A stretch of DNA of 59,316 bases from an uncultured Bacillota bacterium (GTDB lineage: Bacteria > Bacillota_I > Bacilli_A > RF39 > UBA660), in NCBI GenBank assembly GCA_958428295.1, contig CAUAFL010000010.1:1-59316 (forward strand), written 5' to 3'. Below are positions 15,734-24,072 of this stretch, piece after piece. The notes below the pieces were generated by a model that did no database searches, was not told the origin of the DNA, and saw nothing but the letters and a program-made list of their open reading frames with translations. How positions within the stretch are numbered: the stretch's first letter is position 1; each line of letters starts with the position of its first letter. A program made the position numbers and the translations under genes.

Positions 15734-16728
15734 TACATGGCTTGTAAGGCTGTAATGGCTACTACACCAACAATATCTTGCGCACTGCACCCTCTTGATA
15801 AATCATTTACTGGTTTGGCTAATCCTTGCGTAACGGGTCCATAAGCATTGGCATGCGCTAAGCGTTCTGTGATTTTATAAGCAATATTACCAGCATCTAA
15901 ATCTGGAAAAATTAACACATTCGCTTGCCCAGCCACGGGACTGTTGGGGGCCTTTTTAGAAGCTACGCTAGGAACAATGGCAGCATCAAATTGTAGTTCC
16001 CCATCTAAACATAAATGTGGATAAGCTTCTTTTGCCATTGTAACAGCAGTAGCAACTTTGTCTACATCCTCACATTTTGAACTACCAAGCGTAGAATGGG
16101 ATAAAAAGGCAATTTTAGGTTCCTTTTGAACTAATAATTCAAATGTTTTTGCACTGCTAGCAGCAATTTCTACTAGTTCTTCACTACTTGGATTTTGAAT
16201 CATTCCACAATCAGAGTAGATAAAGATCCCTTGCTGACCATATTCACAGTTTGGTACCTCCATCAAAAAGAAAGAAGAGGCAACTTTCGTACCGGGTGCT
16301 GTTTTTAGAATTTGTAACGCTGGGCGAAGGGTATCTGCTGTGCTATGAATGGCACCAGAAACAACGCCATCAGCATATCCTAATTTTACTAACATATTAG
16401 CAAAATATAAATAATTGGTTAAAATTATTTCCTCCGCCTGGGCTAGCGTTATTCCTTTATTCTTTCTGAGTTCATAAAAACCCTCGACACATGACTGTGT
16501 ATGAGCATATGTCCTTGGGTCAATAATTTCAATTCCGGCAATATCAAAGTGATGTTCTTTTGCATCGTTAGTAATCTGTTCTACCTCACCTACTAAAATA
16601 ACGGTGGTAAAAGCCTCTTTTTTTATTATAGAAGCGGCTTCTATTACCCTTAAATCACTGGCCTCTGGTAAAATAATCGTTTTGTTTGTTTCTTTTACTC
16701 TGTTTTTGATAGTATTAATGATATTCAT
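15733..16728 (-). CDS. pta: Phosphate acetyltransferase
   Basis: A 331-aa enzyme converting acetyl-CoA and phosphate to acetyl phosphate, the first step of acetate fermentation. Family marks: LPEASDLRVIEAA near the start, GYADGVVSGAIHSTADTLRP in the middle, and SKKAPNSPVAGQANVLIFPD followed by NIAYKI toward the C-terminus. The length matches the short Pta class (about 325). An AAAGGA site precedes the ATG, whose first 14 bases overlap the upstream gene. The acetate kinase partner is not in the window. Confidence 0.96.
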   Translation of the reverse strand: MNIINTIKNRVKETNKTIILPEASDLRVIEAASIIKKEAFTTVILVGEVEQITNDAKEHHFDIAGIEIIDPRTYAHTQSCVEGFYELRKNKGITLAQAEEIILTNYLYFANMLVKLGYADGVVSGAIHSTADTLRPALQILKTAPGTKVASSFFLMEVPNCEYGQQGIFIYSDCGMIQNPSSEELVEIAASSAKTFELLVQKEPKIAFLSHSTLGSSKCEDVDKVATAVTMAKEAYPHLCLDGELQFDAAIVPSVASKKAPNSPVAGQANVLIFPDLDAGNIAYKITERLAHANAYGPVTQGLAKPVNDLSRGCSAQDIVGVVAITALQAM

Positions 16729-17326
16729 ATATTTTATCCTTTCTTATTATTGATGATGTATTTTTTAGAACGATGTAAGGTATCATTTGGTCTTTCTCTA
16801 CTGTTTGATAAAGGTTTTCCCTTTTTAAGGTTGAAAAATAATAGTTATAGTGATTACCTTCCCCTAATAAAACGCCACTGATCGTAGATAAATGATTTAG
16901 TTGGGGGGCATCTGTTGGAACTTGATAACAAAGTTGCACTTTTTTTAATAATTGTTCATATTGTAATTTATTAGGAAGGGTCTCTGTTGTCATACCTAGT
17001 AGTTTATAATTCAAAATTTCTAGCGCCCATTTCATTTGACCTTTTCCTTGTTCCTTCTTTATCATGCCATAATAGCCCCATAAAAGAGTATCTTCTGCTC
17101 TTTTTCTAGTTAGACTAATAAACCCAATAGGTGTTGTTTTTAAACTTAGCGTTTTATCATTTTCTTTGGTTTCCTCATGTTTATGAATCAAAAAGACAAA
17201 AGGTGTATTAGGAATAGAATCTTCATAGGCTTCTAAGGATGTATCTGAAAATACTAATCCTAAGTCAAAGAGATCATCCCCATTATCAGGATCTATTAGA
17301 TCTACGGTTATCCATGAGTAGACCAT
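16715..17326 (-). CDS. Unknown protein, possibly GNAT-like, upstream of pta
   Basis: A 203-aa soluble protein. The stretch IGFISLTRKRAED...YYGMIKKEQGKGQMKWALEIL (about residues 67-107) has the look of a GNAT acetyl-CoA binding region (strand, then QGKGxMxxAL), but the rest does not clearly fit, so this is only a weak suggestion. The N-terminus is acidic (DLIDPDNGDDLFDLG). AGGGGTGA precedes the ATG. The gene overlaps pta by 14 bases, so the two are co-translated; a link to acetyl-CoA metabolism is possible but unproven. Confidence 0.75.
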   Translation of the reverse strand: MVYSWITVDLIDPDNGDDLFDLGLVFSDTSLEAYEDSIPNTPFVFLIHKHEETKENDKTLSLKTTPIGFISLTRKRAEDTLLWGYYGMIKKEQGKGQMKWALEILNYKLLGMTTETLPNKLQYEQLLKKVQLCYQVPTDAPQLNHLSTISGVLLGEGNHYNYYFSTLKRENLYQTVEKDQMIPYIVLKNTSSIIRKDKIYEYH

Positions 17327-17351
17327 CAGTTTGTCACCCCTATCCAGTTAT

Positions 17352-18464
17352 TTATTCCCCAAAACTAGTTTCTTGATTACTTGGCTCAATTTGTACAAAG
17401 GTATTTCCATCTTTTATTTTTACACTTGTACCATCCTTATATGTATAGGTTGTCTTACCACCTCGACTCTTTTTATGCCAAGTAATTGGTAAAGCATATC
17501 CCCCTGTGATATAATATCCATCACCACTACCAGTCGTGTCCAAATCTTGCCGCCCACTACTATCTAAACTGTGATTGGAAACTTTTAAAACTATAATATT
17601 TTTATAATGATATTGTTCTTGCGTTTGTCTATCGGTATGTGCTTTGCCATTCATAAAGCGAAGATAAACATCTCGTTCTTTATCATATGTATAACTGCGT
17701 ACTTGGCTGTATGAATAAGGAATTACTACTTCTAAAGCTGTTATTAAATCTGGATTTTCATTACAACTTCCAGCTTCTTTCTTTTCTTTACTACATTTTA
17801 TCTGTTGATTTTTAAATTTGGTTAAATCAACAGGATCCGTAGTATAATTTAGGTTTTTCCATTGACTGGAAGTTGTTTGGTACTTAAGATCTGTGGCACT
17901 ATGATATAATTTTTCAATGCTTGTAAATACATTGTGAGGGGCTGCCACTGTTTTATCGCGCCAATAAGGAAAATCGACATATAGCCCATTAATATTATTC
18001 ACCCCTAAGGATTTAATATCATTTTCAGCATAAGGACTCCAGCCAAAATGAGCATAAAGGGCATCATTTTCTAAAGCATAGTCTAAAAAATAATGTCTAG
18101 CACTACGAACGGGACCAATTACCTTTACATCCTGGTCTTTATACACTGCCATTATTCTTGAAAGACCACCTTCTACAATTGCTTCGTAGCTAAGATATGC
18201 CTCTTGTAAGCCAATATGCTGTTGATTACCAACATTATTATCAATCATGACAGCAATCGGCCGTTGATGACTATTCTCATCAATAATGGTTAGTTTTTTC
18301 TGTTCAACAATTGGTAGCTTTAATTCAAGTTTCTCTCCTTTATATATTAAAAAATAATAACATAATCCTCCGCTAATTAATAAAAGTATGATTATACTAA
18401 TTGTAATCTGTTTTTTCTTTTTCTTAGGGGAAGTATTAGAAGTTCGTTTTTTTCTTTTACTCAT
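17352..18464 (-). CDS. YerB-type DUF3048 membrane-anchored protein
   Basis: A 370-aa extracytoplasmic protein of the YerB (DUF3048) family, whose function is not well established. A Lys-rich cytoplasmic start is followed by one hydrophobic anchor (about residues 22-42). Family marks: RPIAVMIDNNVGNQQHIGL, YEAIVEGGLSRIMAV, GPVRSARHYF and the C-terminal TYKDGTSVKIKDGNTFVQI. Bacillus YerB is a lipoprotein; here there is no lipobox Cys and a transmembrane anchor replaces it. The ATG at 18464 has GGAGG six bases upstream. It is 25 bases upstream of the GNAT-like gene, so YerB - GNAT-like - pta may be one operon. Confidence 0.88.
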   Translation of the reverse strand: MSKRKKRTSNTSPKKKKKQITISIIILLLISGGLCYYFLIYKGEKLELKLPIVEQKKLTIIDENSHQRPIAVMIDNNVGNQQHIGLQEAYLSYEAIVEGGLSRIMAVYKDQDVKVIGPVRSARHYFLDYALENDALYAHFGWSPYAENDIKSLGVNNINGLYVDFPYWRDKTVAAPHNVFTSIEKLYHSATDLKYQTTSSQWKNLNYTTDPVDLTKFKNQQIKCSKEKKEAGSCNENPDLITALEVVIPYSYSQVRSYTYDKERDVYLRFMNGKAHTDRQTQEQYHYKNIIVLKVSNHSLDSSGRQDLDTTGSGDGYYITGGYALPITWHKKSRGGKTTYTYKDGTSVKIKDGNTFVQIEPSNQETSFGE

Positions 18465-18539
18465 TTCTACCTCCATTATCGTTATCAGTGTAACATATTT
18501 TAAGAAAAGCCTTTTTATAAATAACTTCTAGTTAACGTT

Positions 18540-18971
18540 TTAGCGAATAGGTAGACATACTCCTGCTTCCGGTTGATAAAAGCAATGATTTTTGTAACGA
18601 CCCGCTAAACGTTGATCATACCACAAGGCAATACAATTAGCATTCTTACTTGGGGCATAAAACCATAGAGCATTGGTAGCTGGATAGTAATATTCTCCTC
18701 GTAAGTTTCGTTCTGCAAGTTCACGCTCTTTAATGGTTGACCCACTGTTGAATAAGGGACTGTTAATTCCTGAAAAGCCTCCTGGGTTCTGATAAATCAT
18801 CTGAGTTATTGTTTTGATATTTTTAAAAGTATAACAATCTGTTAATACCCTATTGACACCTACATTTCCCACCATCAGCATGCCATAGTCACCTTCTCCT
18901 ACTGCTTCAGCACGCATCAGTCTAGCTAAAAGATCTAATTCTTTACTTGTGTAAGCTACTATATTTGTCAT
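18540..18971 (-). CDS. SleB/CwlJ-type cell wall hydrolase, no signal peptide
   Basis: A 143-aa protein of the Hydrolase_2 family (SleB/CwlJ catalytic domain), which acts on peptidoglycan and in Bacillus degrades spore cortex during germination. Marks: ARLMRAEAVGEGDYGMLMVG with the conserved catalytic Glu, NRVLTDCYTF, and the C-terminal ALWFYAPSKN and HCFYQPE. The length and lack of a signal peptide match CwlJ, which is placed in the spore coat, rather than SleB, which is secreted. AGGTGA lies upstream of the ATG. It is a single gene. With the signal-less LysM amidase nearby this hints at spore formation in the organism. Confidence 0.88.
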   Translation of the reverse strand: MTNIVAYTSKELDLLARLMRAEAVGEGDYGMLMVGNVGVNRVLTDCYTFKNIKTITQMIYQNPGGFSGINSPLFNSGSTIKERELAERNLRGEYYYPATNALWFYAPSKNANCIALWYDQRLAGRYKNHCFYQPEAGVCLPIR

Positions 18972-19345
18972 AAAATCACCTAATATACTATATGTTATTT
19001 AGAGGTTGAGGTTAACTTTTATCAGGTAAAGTATTGTTTAATTGATTTAACATATGCTATACTTATTATGTTGCAAGTAAAGTGCCTAAGGCTTTTTATT
19101 TAAAACAAATAATAAAATTAGAGAATTCGTTCCACTTGGTAGAACATCAAACTCAAAAACGCCTTTATTTACAAGAGATTTCAAGTATATATTAATATTC
19201 AAAATTCTAAAATTGTATCAAGGCGCTTAAAATTTTTAATTATTTTTACTCATATTAATCAATTTTAATTGATTTTATTTATGTACGATCTTGATTAAAA
19301 TTAACAAAATTGATATACTGTATTTGCTTAGAAAAGCAATTTATA
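18972..19345. other. 374-bp AT-rich gap, no supported gene
   Basis: A possible -10 (TATACT near 19058) and short open frames are present. One frame near 19140-19230 reads FVPLGRTSNSKTPLFTR and continues to a stop, and could be the tail of a lost gene, but I cannot assign it. No RNA gene is recognised here. The sequence just left of the tRNA fragment is almost pure A/T. Confidence 0.5.
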
Positions 19346-19385
19346 GGGGATTAGTTTAGTGGTAAAATATCGGTTTCCAAAACCA
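19346..19385 (+). pseudogene. tRNA-Trp 5' half remnant
   Basis: About 40 bases match the 5' half of the intact tRNA-Trp at 19566 (acceptor 5' strand, D arm with GTTTAGTGGTAAAA, and the anticodon arm GGTTTCCAAAACC), with only a few differences. After the anticodon arm the match ends: no variable loop, T arm or 3' acceptor strand follows. It is therefore a broken copy and not a functional tRNA. A split tRNA copy next to accessory genes is a usual mark of past integration or excision. Confidence 0.75.
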
Positions 19386-19565
19386 AAGTGATTAAAAATG
19401 TTTTGAAACCTTGTATCTATTGGGAAAAGTTAAAGTTTCAAACCCACTAAAAATTGAAATTTGTGCCAATTTTTGTGCTACTTTGAATTTTTATAATAAA
19501 TTTAAAAAATAGGATGCTATTTTATATGTAATATGATAAAATATTTTGTATCATAAATTGTATTT

Positions 19566-19639
19566 AGGGAATTAGTTTAATGGTAAAACTATGGTCTCCA
19601 AAACCATCGATAAGTGTTCGATTCACTTATTCCCTGCCA
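19566..19639 (+). tRNA. trnW: tRNA-Trp (anticodon CCA)
   Basis: All arms can be drawn: acceptor AGGGAAT/ATTCCCT, D arm around TTTAATGGTAAAA, anticodon stem ATGGT/ACCAT with loop CTCCAAA giving anticodon CCA, T stem AAGTG/CACTT with loop TTCGATT, discriminator G and encoded CCA (19637-19639). It is followed by a short terminator. Confidence 0.95.
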
Positions 19640-19649
19640 GAACAATTGT

Positions 19650-19668
19650 TCGCTTTAAGCGATTTTTT
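19650..19668 (+). terminator. tRNA-Trp terminator
   Basis: TCGCT-TTA-AGCGA followed by six T. The remaining 19669-19914 stretch before the next gene is A/T-rich with no recognised feature. Confidence 0.75.
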
Positions 19669-19914
19669 ATATAATTTATCTTAATATAATTTAAAAAAGG
19701 ATGTTAACGAATTTTTATAACATTCTTTTTTGTTTATTTTAGTTTACTTAACACAAGATAATTTAATGGAACTTTTTTCTTAGAAGTCTGTTCTATAATT
19801 TACGAATATTCATAGTATTCTCATAGAGTTAATACAAGATTAAAAGAATTAAAAACTAGTTAAAGCAATGACTAAATAGCCTATTTACTGTATAATTGTA
19901 TTGGGTGATACATT

Positions 19915-21306
19915 ATGAATTATGAATTTGATTTGGGCGAAAAAAATTTAAAAGATAGTTTAATAAATAATACATTAAATAGAAATAGTAGACTAAATAA
20001 TTTAATGAAACTAATAAATAGTCTAAAAAGAAATACTATAATAGCAATAGATGGAGCTTGGGGAACTGGGAAAACAGTTTTTGTAAAACAGCTTGAAACG
20101 TTAAACCAATGTGATTTTAATGATGATAATGGTAATAATATTGAACTAAGAGGTATAGATAAATTAACAAAGGATACTTTCAACAATAATCACGGAGTGT
20201 ATTATTATAATGCCTGGGAAAATGATTTACATAATGAACCCTTACAATCTTTATTATTCTTTTTGTTAAATGAATTACCAAAAAATGAAGATATGGTAGT
20301 GGACTTTAGTGAATTTAAGAAAAATTTACCTTCTCATATTTATAAAATTATTGGGGGATTAGGTTCAGGTGTAATAAAGAGGTTAAATGATAAGACCAAA
20401 GATTTAACAGGTGTAGATATTAAAGAAACTGTTGGAGCGACAATTGATTTAGTAAAAAACATAAACGATTTAAAAGATTATAAAGGTTTAACCGATAGTA
20501 TTATTACAACAAATGAAATTAAACAAGCTATAAATGATTTAATAAACGACTTATTGAATAAAGACAGTAAGATAGTGTTTATAATAGATGAGTTAGATAG
20601 ATGTCGACCAGATTATGCAGTTAGATTATTGGAAACTATTACTCATTTCTATGACAATGATAAAATAGTATTTTTAGTATCTTGTAATAGCCAACAACTT
20701 TCTCATACTGTATCAAAGTTTTACGGAGAAAAATTTGATGGATATGGATACTTAAATAAGATATTTAATTTTGTTGTGTCCTTAGAAAAAATAGATGCTT
20801 CAACATATATAAATAATATTTTAAAAATTGCTAATAGTAGTGGCTGCTTGGAGAATATGACTTTAGCAGTTAGTGAATATTTTAATTTTAGTATGCGTGA
20901 GATAGGACGATATATGTATTATGTAGATCTATTACATGACTATTATTATCAATCTAATAGTTTTAACGATGAAAATAACTTAGTTAGACTTGTATTTTTA
21001 CCATACTGTTTATCATTAAAGTTAAAAAATATACAAATATATCATACGTTTATTGACGGAAGTGATTGTAATGATTTTATTAATTTTTATAATAAAAACA
21101 GGAATTGCAAAGTAATAGTAGATAGGATATATGAGAGAGAACTGTCAGAAGAACAGCAAAAAACAATTTCAACAAAAAAGTATATTGAAGATACTTATAA
21201 TAAATATTTCAATGATATTGGTGAAGATAAGTATTGGAATAAAAAGATTAGGAAAAACTTTTTAGAGGCTTTATCTTTAATTAGCAATTTTTCGTCATTA
21301 ACCTAG
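19915..21306 (+). CDS. KAP-family P-loop NTPase
   Basis: A 463-aa STAND-like NTPase of the KAP family. Walker A GAWGTGKT (residues 47-54) and Walker B VFIIDELDRCRPDYA (221-235) with the acidic pair and the KAP-typical DELDRCRP are intact. Between them lies the usual KAP insert, which in many members is membrane-spanning; here only a weakly hydrophobic Gly-rich stretch (about 146-155) is seen. KAP NTPases are common in phage-defence and mobile loci. GGGTGA precedes the ATG. It stands alone downstream of tRNA-Trp, with base composition more A/T-rich than the core genes. No effector domain or partner gene is obvious. Confidence 0.85.
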   Translation: MNYEFDLGEKNLKDSLINNTLNRNSRLNNLMKLINSLKRNTIIAIDGAWGTGKTVFVKQLETLNQCDFNDDNGNNIELRGIDKLTKDTFNNNHGVYYYNAWENDLHNEPLQSLLFFLLNELPKNEDMVVDFSEFKKNLPSHIYKIIGGLGSGVIKRLNDKTKDLTGVDIKETVGATIDLVKNINDLKDYKGLTDSIITTNEIKQAINDLINDLLNKDSKIVFIIDELDRCRPDYAVRLLETITHFYDNDKIVFLVSCNSQQLSHTVSKFYGEKFDGYGYLNKIFNFVVSLEKIDASTYINNILKIANSSGCLENMTLAVSEYFNFSMREIGRYMYYVDLLHDYYYQSNSFNDENNLVRLVFLPYCLSLKLKNIQIYHTFIDGSDCNDFINFYNKNRNCKVIVDRIYERELSEEQQKTISTKKYIEDTYNKYFNDIGEDKYWNKKIRKNFLEALSLISNFSSLT

Positions 21307-21470
21307 TATTTATTAAAGTACAACATTTAATATGATTTAGGTATTTTTTGTTGTTTGAAAAAGTACTTAATTACTTTCTAAATATTTGAAAAGTTTTGAT
21401 ACTTTTTAAATATAGGAAACTCCTTACTATTTTGTTTTCTATAAAATAATTATGGTAAGGAGGGATCACA

Positions 21471-21595
21471 ATGAAAGAATCAATTTTTAAAAATTTATTG
21501 AAACAGTGTATTATGATTATATTAGTGTACTATTGACTGGAATTGAAGAATGTGAAAATAATGCACCCCTTTTGCTATTGACGACACAATTATGA
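21471..21595 (+). pseudogene. Frameshifted small gene of unknown function
   Basis: An excellent ribosome binding site (AAGGAGG) precedes ATG at 21471, but the frame (MKESIFKNLLKQ...) stops after 21 codons. Adding one A in the A5 run at about 21488-21492 would join it to a frame reading KFIETVYYDYISVLL and on to a stop at 21595, about 41 residues. The strong start and protein-like second half suggest a recently broken gene; the family is unknown. The rest of 21307-21683 shows no gene. Confidence 0.5.
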
Positions 21596-21683
21596 AATAT
21601 AAAGAGAACCACTTGTATTGTAAGAACAATGATTTTATGGTAAAATATAAGCATATAAAGGGATTAAATCTTTGTGAAATGAG

Positions 21684-22228
21684 ATGAATAATATGAACGA
21701 AACAGATAAAAAAAGCTTAGAAAATGCAAAAGAGCTATTTGCAAGTGGTGATATTAATAATATTGAAATTGGTACTACAAAAGGGTTACAACAAATTCAT
21801 AAATATCTATTTGATAGTTTATATGATTTTGCTGGTAACATTAGAAAAGAAAATATCTCAAAAGGTAATTTTAGATTTGGAAATTCGTTATATTTAGAAG
21901 AAATGTTAAAAAAATCGAATTAATGAATGAAACAACTTTAGATGAAATCATAGATAAGTACGTTGAAATGAATATTGCTCATCCCTTTTTAGAAGGAAAG
22001 GGACGGAGCACAAGAATTTGGTTGGATTTAATATTAAAGAAAAACTTGAATAGAATTGTTAATTGGGAAAATATAGATCAAAAATTATATTTACAAGCAA
22101 TGGAAAGAAGTCCAGTTAACACTTTAGAAATTAAGACTTTGATTGAAAATAATTTAACAGATGATTTTAGTTTAGATAGTTTTTTTAAAGGAATAGAAAC
22201 ATCATATTACTATGAGACAAACGAATAA
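21684..22228 (+). pseudogene. Fic-domain protein split by a one-base deletion
   Basis: Two consecutive frames together make one Fic protein (AMP-transferase fold). The first (21684-21923) covers the N-terminal part with LYDFAGNIRKENISKGNFRFG; the second (from about 21910 to 22228) holds DEIIDKYVEMNIAHPF, the active-site loop HPFLEGKGRSTR, RIWLDLILKK and AMERSP. One missing A in the A7 run before TCGAATTAATG separates them: with eight A the frame would read through as LKKIELMNETT. The loop has Lys where the common HPFxxGNGR motif has Asn. The C-terminal TSYYYE resembles the SxxxE inhibitory helix of class III Fic proteins. Probably inactive unless the deletion is a sequencing error. Confidence 0.85.
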
Positions 22229-22276
22229 AAAATTCCATGGTAATGGTATAATTGTTGTGACTAAGAAGAGGCGAAT

Positions 22277-22376
22277 ATGAAGGTATTGACACTACAAGGC
22301 CATATGCAACGCTTATAATGTTTGGGTATAAGAAAATTGAAACAAGAAGTTAGAAAACAAATTATAGAGAAAATAA
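22277..22376 (+). pseudogene. ASCH-domain protein remnant
   Basis: The start MKVLTLQ (ATG 22277, AGAGG upstream) is followed, one frame over, by PYATLIMFGYKKIETRS, a stop (TAG where Trp is expected), and KTNYRE. Together this is the opening of a small ASCH-domain protein (usual form KVLTIKQPYATLIxxGxKxIETRSWKTxYRG). There is one frameshift and one nonsense change, and no C-terminal part. This is a clear relic. Confidence 0.75.
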
Positions 22377-22403
22377 TATTTTTTGTTGAGAGGAAAAGAT
22401 AGT

Positions 22404-22733
22404 ATGGAACGTATTTATAATAAATTAGTACGTGATAATATTCCTACCATAATTAAAAATAATGGGGAAGTTCCAATCGTCAGAGTTCTAAATGATGAAG
22501 ACTATTGGCAGAGTTTATTACTTAAAGATGCAGAAGAGTTACTTGAGGTGAAGGAAGCCTCAAATAATGATGACAGAAAAAAAGAATTAGCTGATAAATT
22601 AGAGGTAATCATAGCAATGGCAGAATTTAATGGTTTTTCTCTTTCGGAGATCGTGGAAGTAGCTAATAAGAAAAGAAAGACGAATGGTGGGTTTGAAAAA
22701 AGATTTTTTTTAGAAAAAGTAAAAATAAAGTAA
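22404..22733 (+). CDS. MazG-like NTP pyrophosphohydrolase
   Basis: A 109-aa all-alpha NTP pyrophosphohydrolase-like protein of the type that opens YNKLVRDNIPTII. Metal-binding acidic clusters of the EExxE type are seen in KDAEELLEV and, further on, in ELADKLEVIIAM. Such proteins hydrolyse non-canonical or excess NTPs; many accompany phage-related or defence genes. AGAGGAA precedes the ATG at 22404. It appears intact although its left neighbours are decayed, and has its own short downstream A/T-rich gap. Confidence 0.85.
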   Translation: MERIYNKLVRDNIPTIIKNNGEVPIVRVLNDEDYWQSLLLKDAEELLEVKEASNNDDRKKELADKLEVIIAMAEFNGFSLSEIVEVANKKRKTNGGFEKRFFLEKVKIK

Positions 22734-22832
22734 AAATCTCTACCCTTCCTTTTTACTAACATTATATCGTTGAACTAAAAGGTCAATTACGATAAATTTA
22801 ATGGAAGTGCTAACAGTTTTATGAGGTGTGTT

Positions 22833-23753
22833 ATGGAATATATATTAGTAATCTTAATTATTGCAATATTTGTTTATAGAAGTATATATTTTAGATCAGA
22901 AAAGTTTAATAATATTAAGCAAAGTGTTCGTAATTTGATAGATGAATTTAATGATTTAAATATTTATGCAGATACATTAAGTATCAATGTTTTAGGAGGT
23001 CAGACTAGGCAATTTTTTGTTGGTAGAACTAAAAATACCAGTCGGCGTGGATATCAACACGCTTTGCTATTCAGTAGACAGAGTCATAAACAAATATATC
23101 ACTGTTCTCGCGCCGTAGTAAGTAATGCTCAATTGAATGGTTTTAAATATTTATGTAAGTATTTTAATATTGGAATTGATGAAGAGCATCGTAACTTGGC
23201 AAATGATATGTTAAATAACTTTATTGCTTATATGGAAACAAGAAAAATATTAGAAGTAAAAAGAGATGCCTTATTTGCCACTATTAAAAATGAACTTCCC
23301 TTTTTAATTAAAATATTTAAAAAATCTCTCTATAAAAAATTAGGGTTGATAGAACTGGATTTGAAGTCAGTTATCTATCCTCGTTATACTTTTTCCTATA
23401 CAAGTCCTGGTGGTAATAGTGGTTTAAGTTATACATTAGAATTGTCTATCCCAACACTAAAAAAATTTATTAATTGGCTAGATGAGAGAATAGAATATAA
23501 AAAATCTGCTAAGTATCAAAGAGTCATCATGACACAAGAACTCAGAACTAAAATTAAGAAAAGAGATAACTTTACTTGTAGAAAATGTGGTGCTAATATC
23601 AAAGATGAGCCAACACTATTATTGGAAATTGATCACATTATTCCCATATCCAAAGGTGGTATGTCTGTTGAAGAAAATTTACAATGTTTATGTTGGAAAT
23701 GTAACCGTAGTAAAGGTGCGAAAATATATGAAACAGAATATAAGAAAAATTAA
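22833..23753 (+). CDS. Membrane-anchored HNH endonuclease
   Basis: A 306-aa protein with one N-terminal transmembrane helix (about residues 2-18), an unassigned central region (about 20-220, basic and with GGQTRQFFVGR), and a C-terminal HNH nuclease domain (about 235-300). The nuclease has the zinc pairs CRKCG and CWKCN, and IDHIIPISKGG with the catalytic His, then the Asn in EENLQCLC. The start ATG at 22833 has TGAGGTG upstream; a longer start at 22821 overlaps that site. Single gene between the MazG-like gene and the zinc-ribbon gene. A membrane-tethered nuclease in a defence-type neighbourhood may act on incoming DNA; this is inference. Confidence 0.82.
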   Translation: MEYILVILIIAIFVYRSIYFRSEKFNNIKQSVRNLIDEFNDLNIYADTLSINVLGGQTRQFFVGRTKNTSRRGYQHALLFSRQSHKQIYHCSRAVVSNAQLNGFKYLCKYFNIGIDEEHRNLANDMLNNFIAYMETRKILEVKRDALFATIKNELPFLIKIFKKSLYKKLGLIELDLKSVIYPRYTFSYTSPGGNSGLSYTLELSIPTLKKFINWLDERIEYKKSAKYQRVIMTQELRTKIKKRDNFTCRKCGANIKDEPTLLLEIDHIIPISKGGMSVEENLQCLCWKCNRSKGAKIYETEYKKN

Positions 23754-24018
23754 TTATCGTATTTAGTTACAGTGAAAAAGGTAAAGAAAATCTGGTCTTT
23801 ATCTTTTTTTATATAGCAAACATCTGTATCTATGAAGATTTAGCTGCACTTTCACTAAGCTAGATGCTTGAATATGAAGTAAGTACTTTTTCTTTTATAT
23901 TTATATATCTGCTAATCTATATTCTCCTTATTTTTTGACGATGAATTTCCTATTTTATGTAATTTGACATAATTTTGCTTTTTTTTCTCTATTTATGTTA
24001 AGTCTTTTTAGCTATTTA
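23754..24018. other. Intergenic gap with possible terminator
   Basis: A stem around 23780-23813 (AAAGA...TCTTT followed by T7) may end the HNH gene. The rest is A/T-rich with no gene seen. Confidence 0.5.
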
Positions 24019-24047
24019 TTGTAATTTGCTATGATATCCATTATAAT
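24019..24047 (+). promoter_or_regulatory. Promoter of zinc-ribbon protein gene
   Basis: TTGTAA (24019-24024), 17 bases, TATAAT (24042-24047), 25 bases before the start codon. Confidence 0.7.
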
Positions 24048-24072
24048 GAAGACAAGCTAAAGGAGTGAAAAT

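Noticed and set aside
19346..19480. Possible tRNA-Trp with an intron after the anticodon
   Set aside because: No 3' acceptor strand complementary to GGGGATT follows, and about 100 bases is too short for a group I intron. A broken copy is simpler.
21905..21925. Programmed frameshift in the Fic gene
   Set aside because: There is an A7 run but no downstream stem-loop or Shine-Dalgarno stimulator in place, and neighbouring genes are also broken; mutation or sequencing error is more likely.
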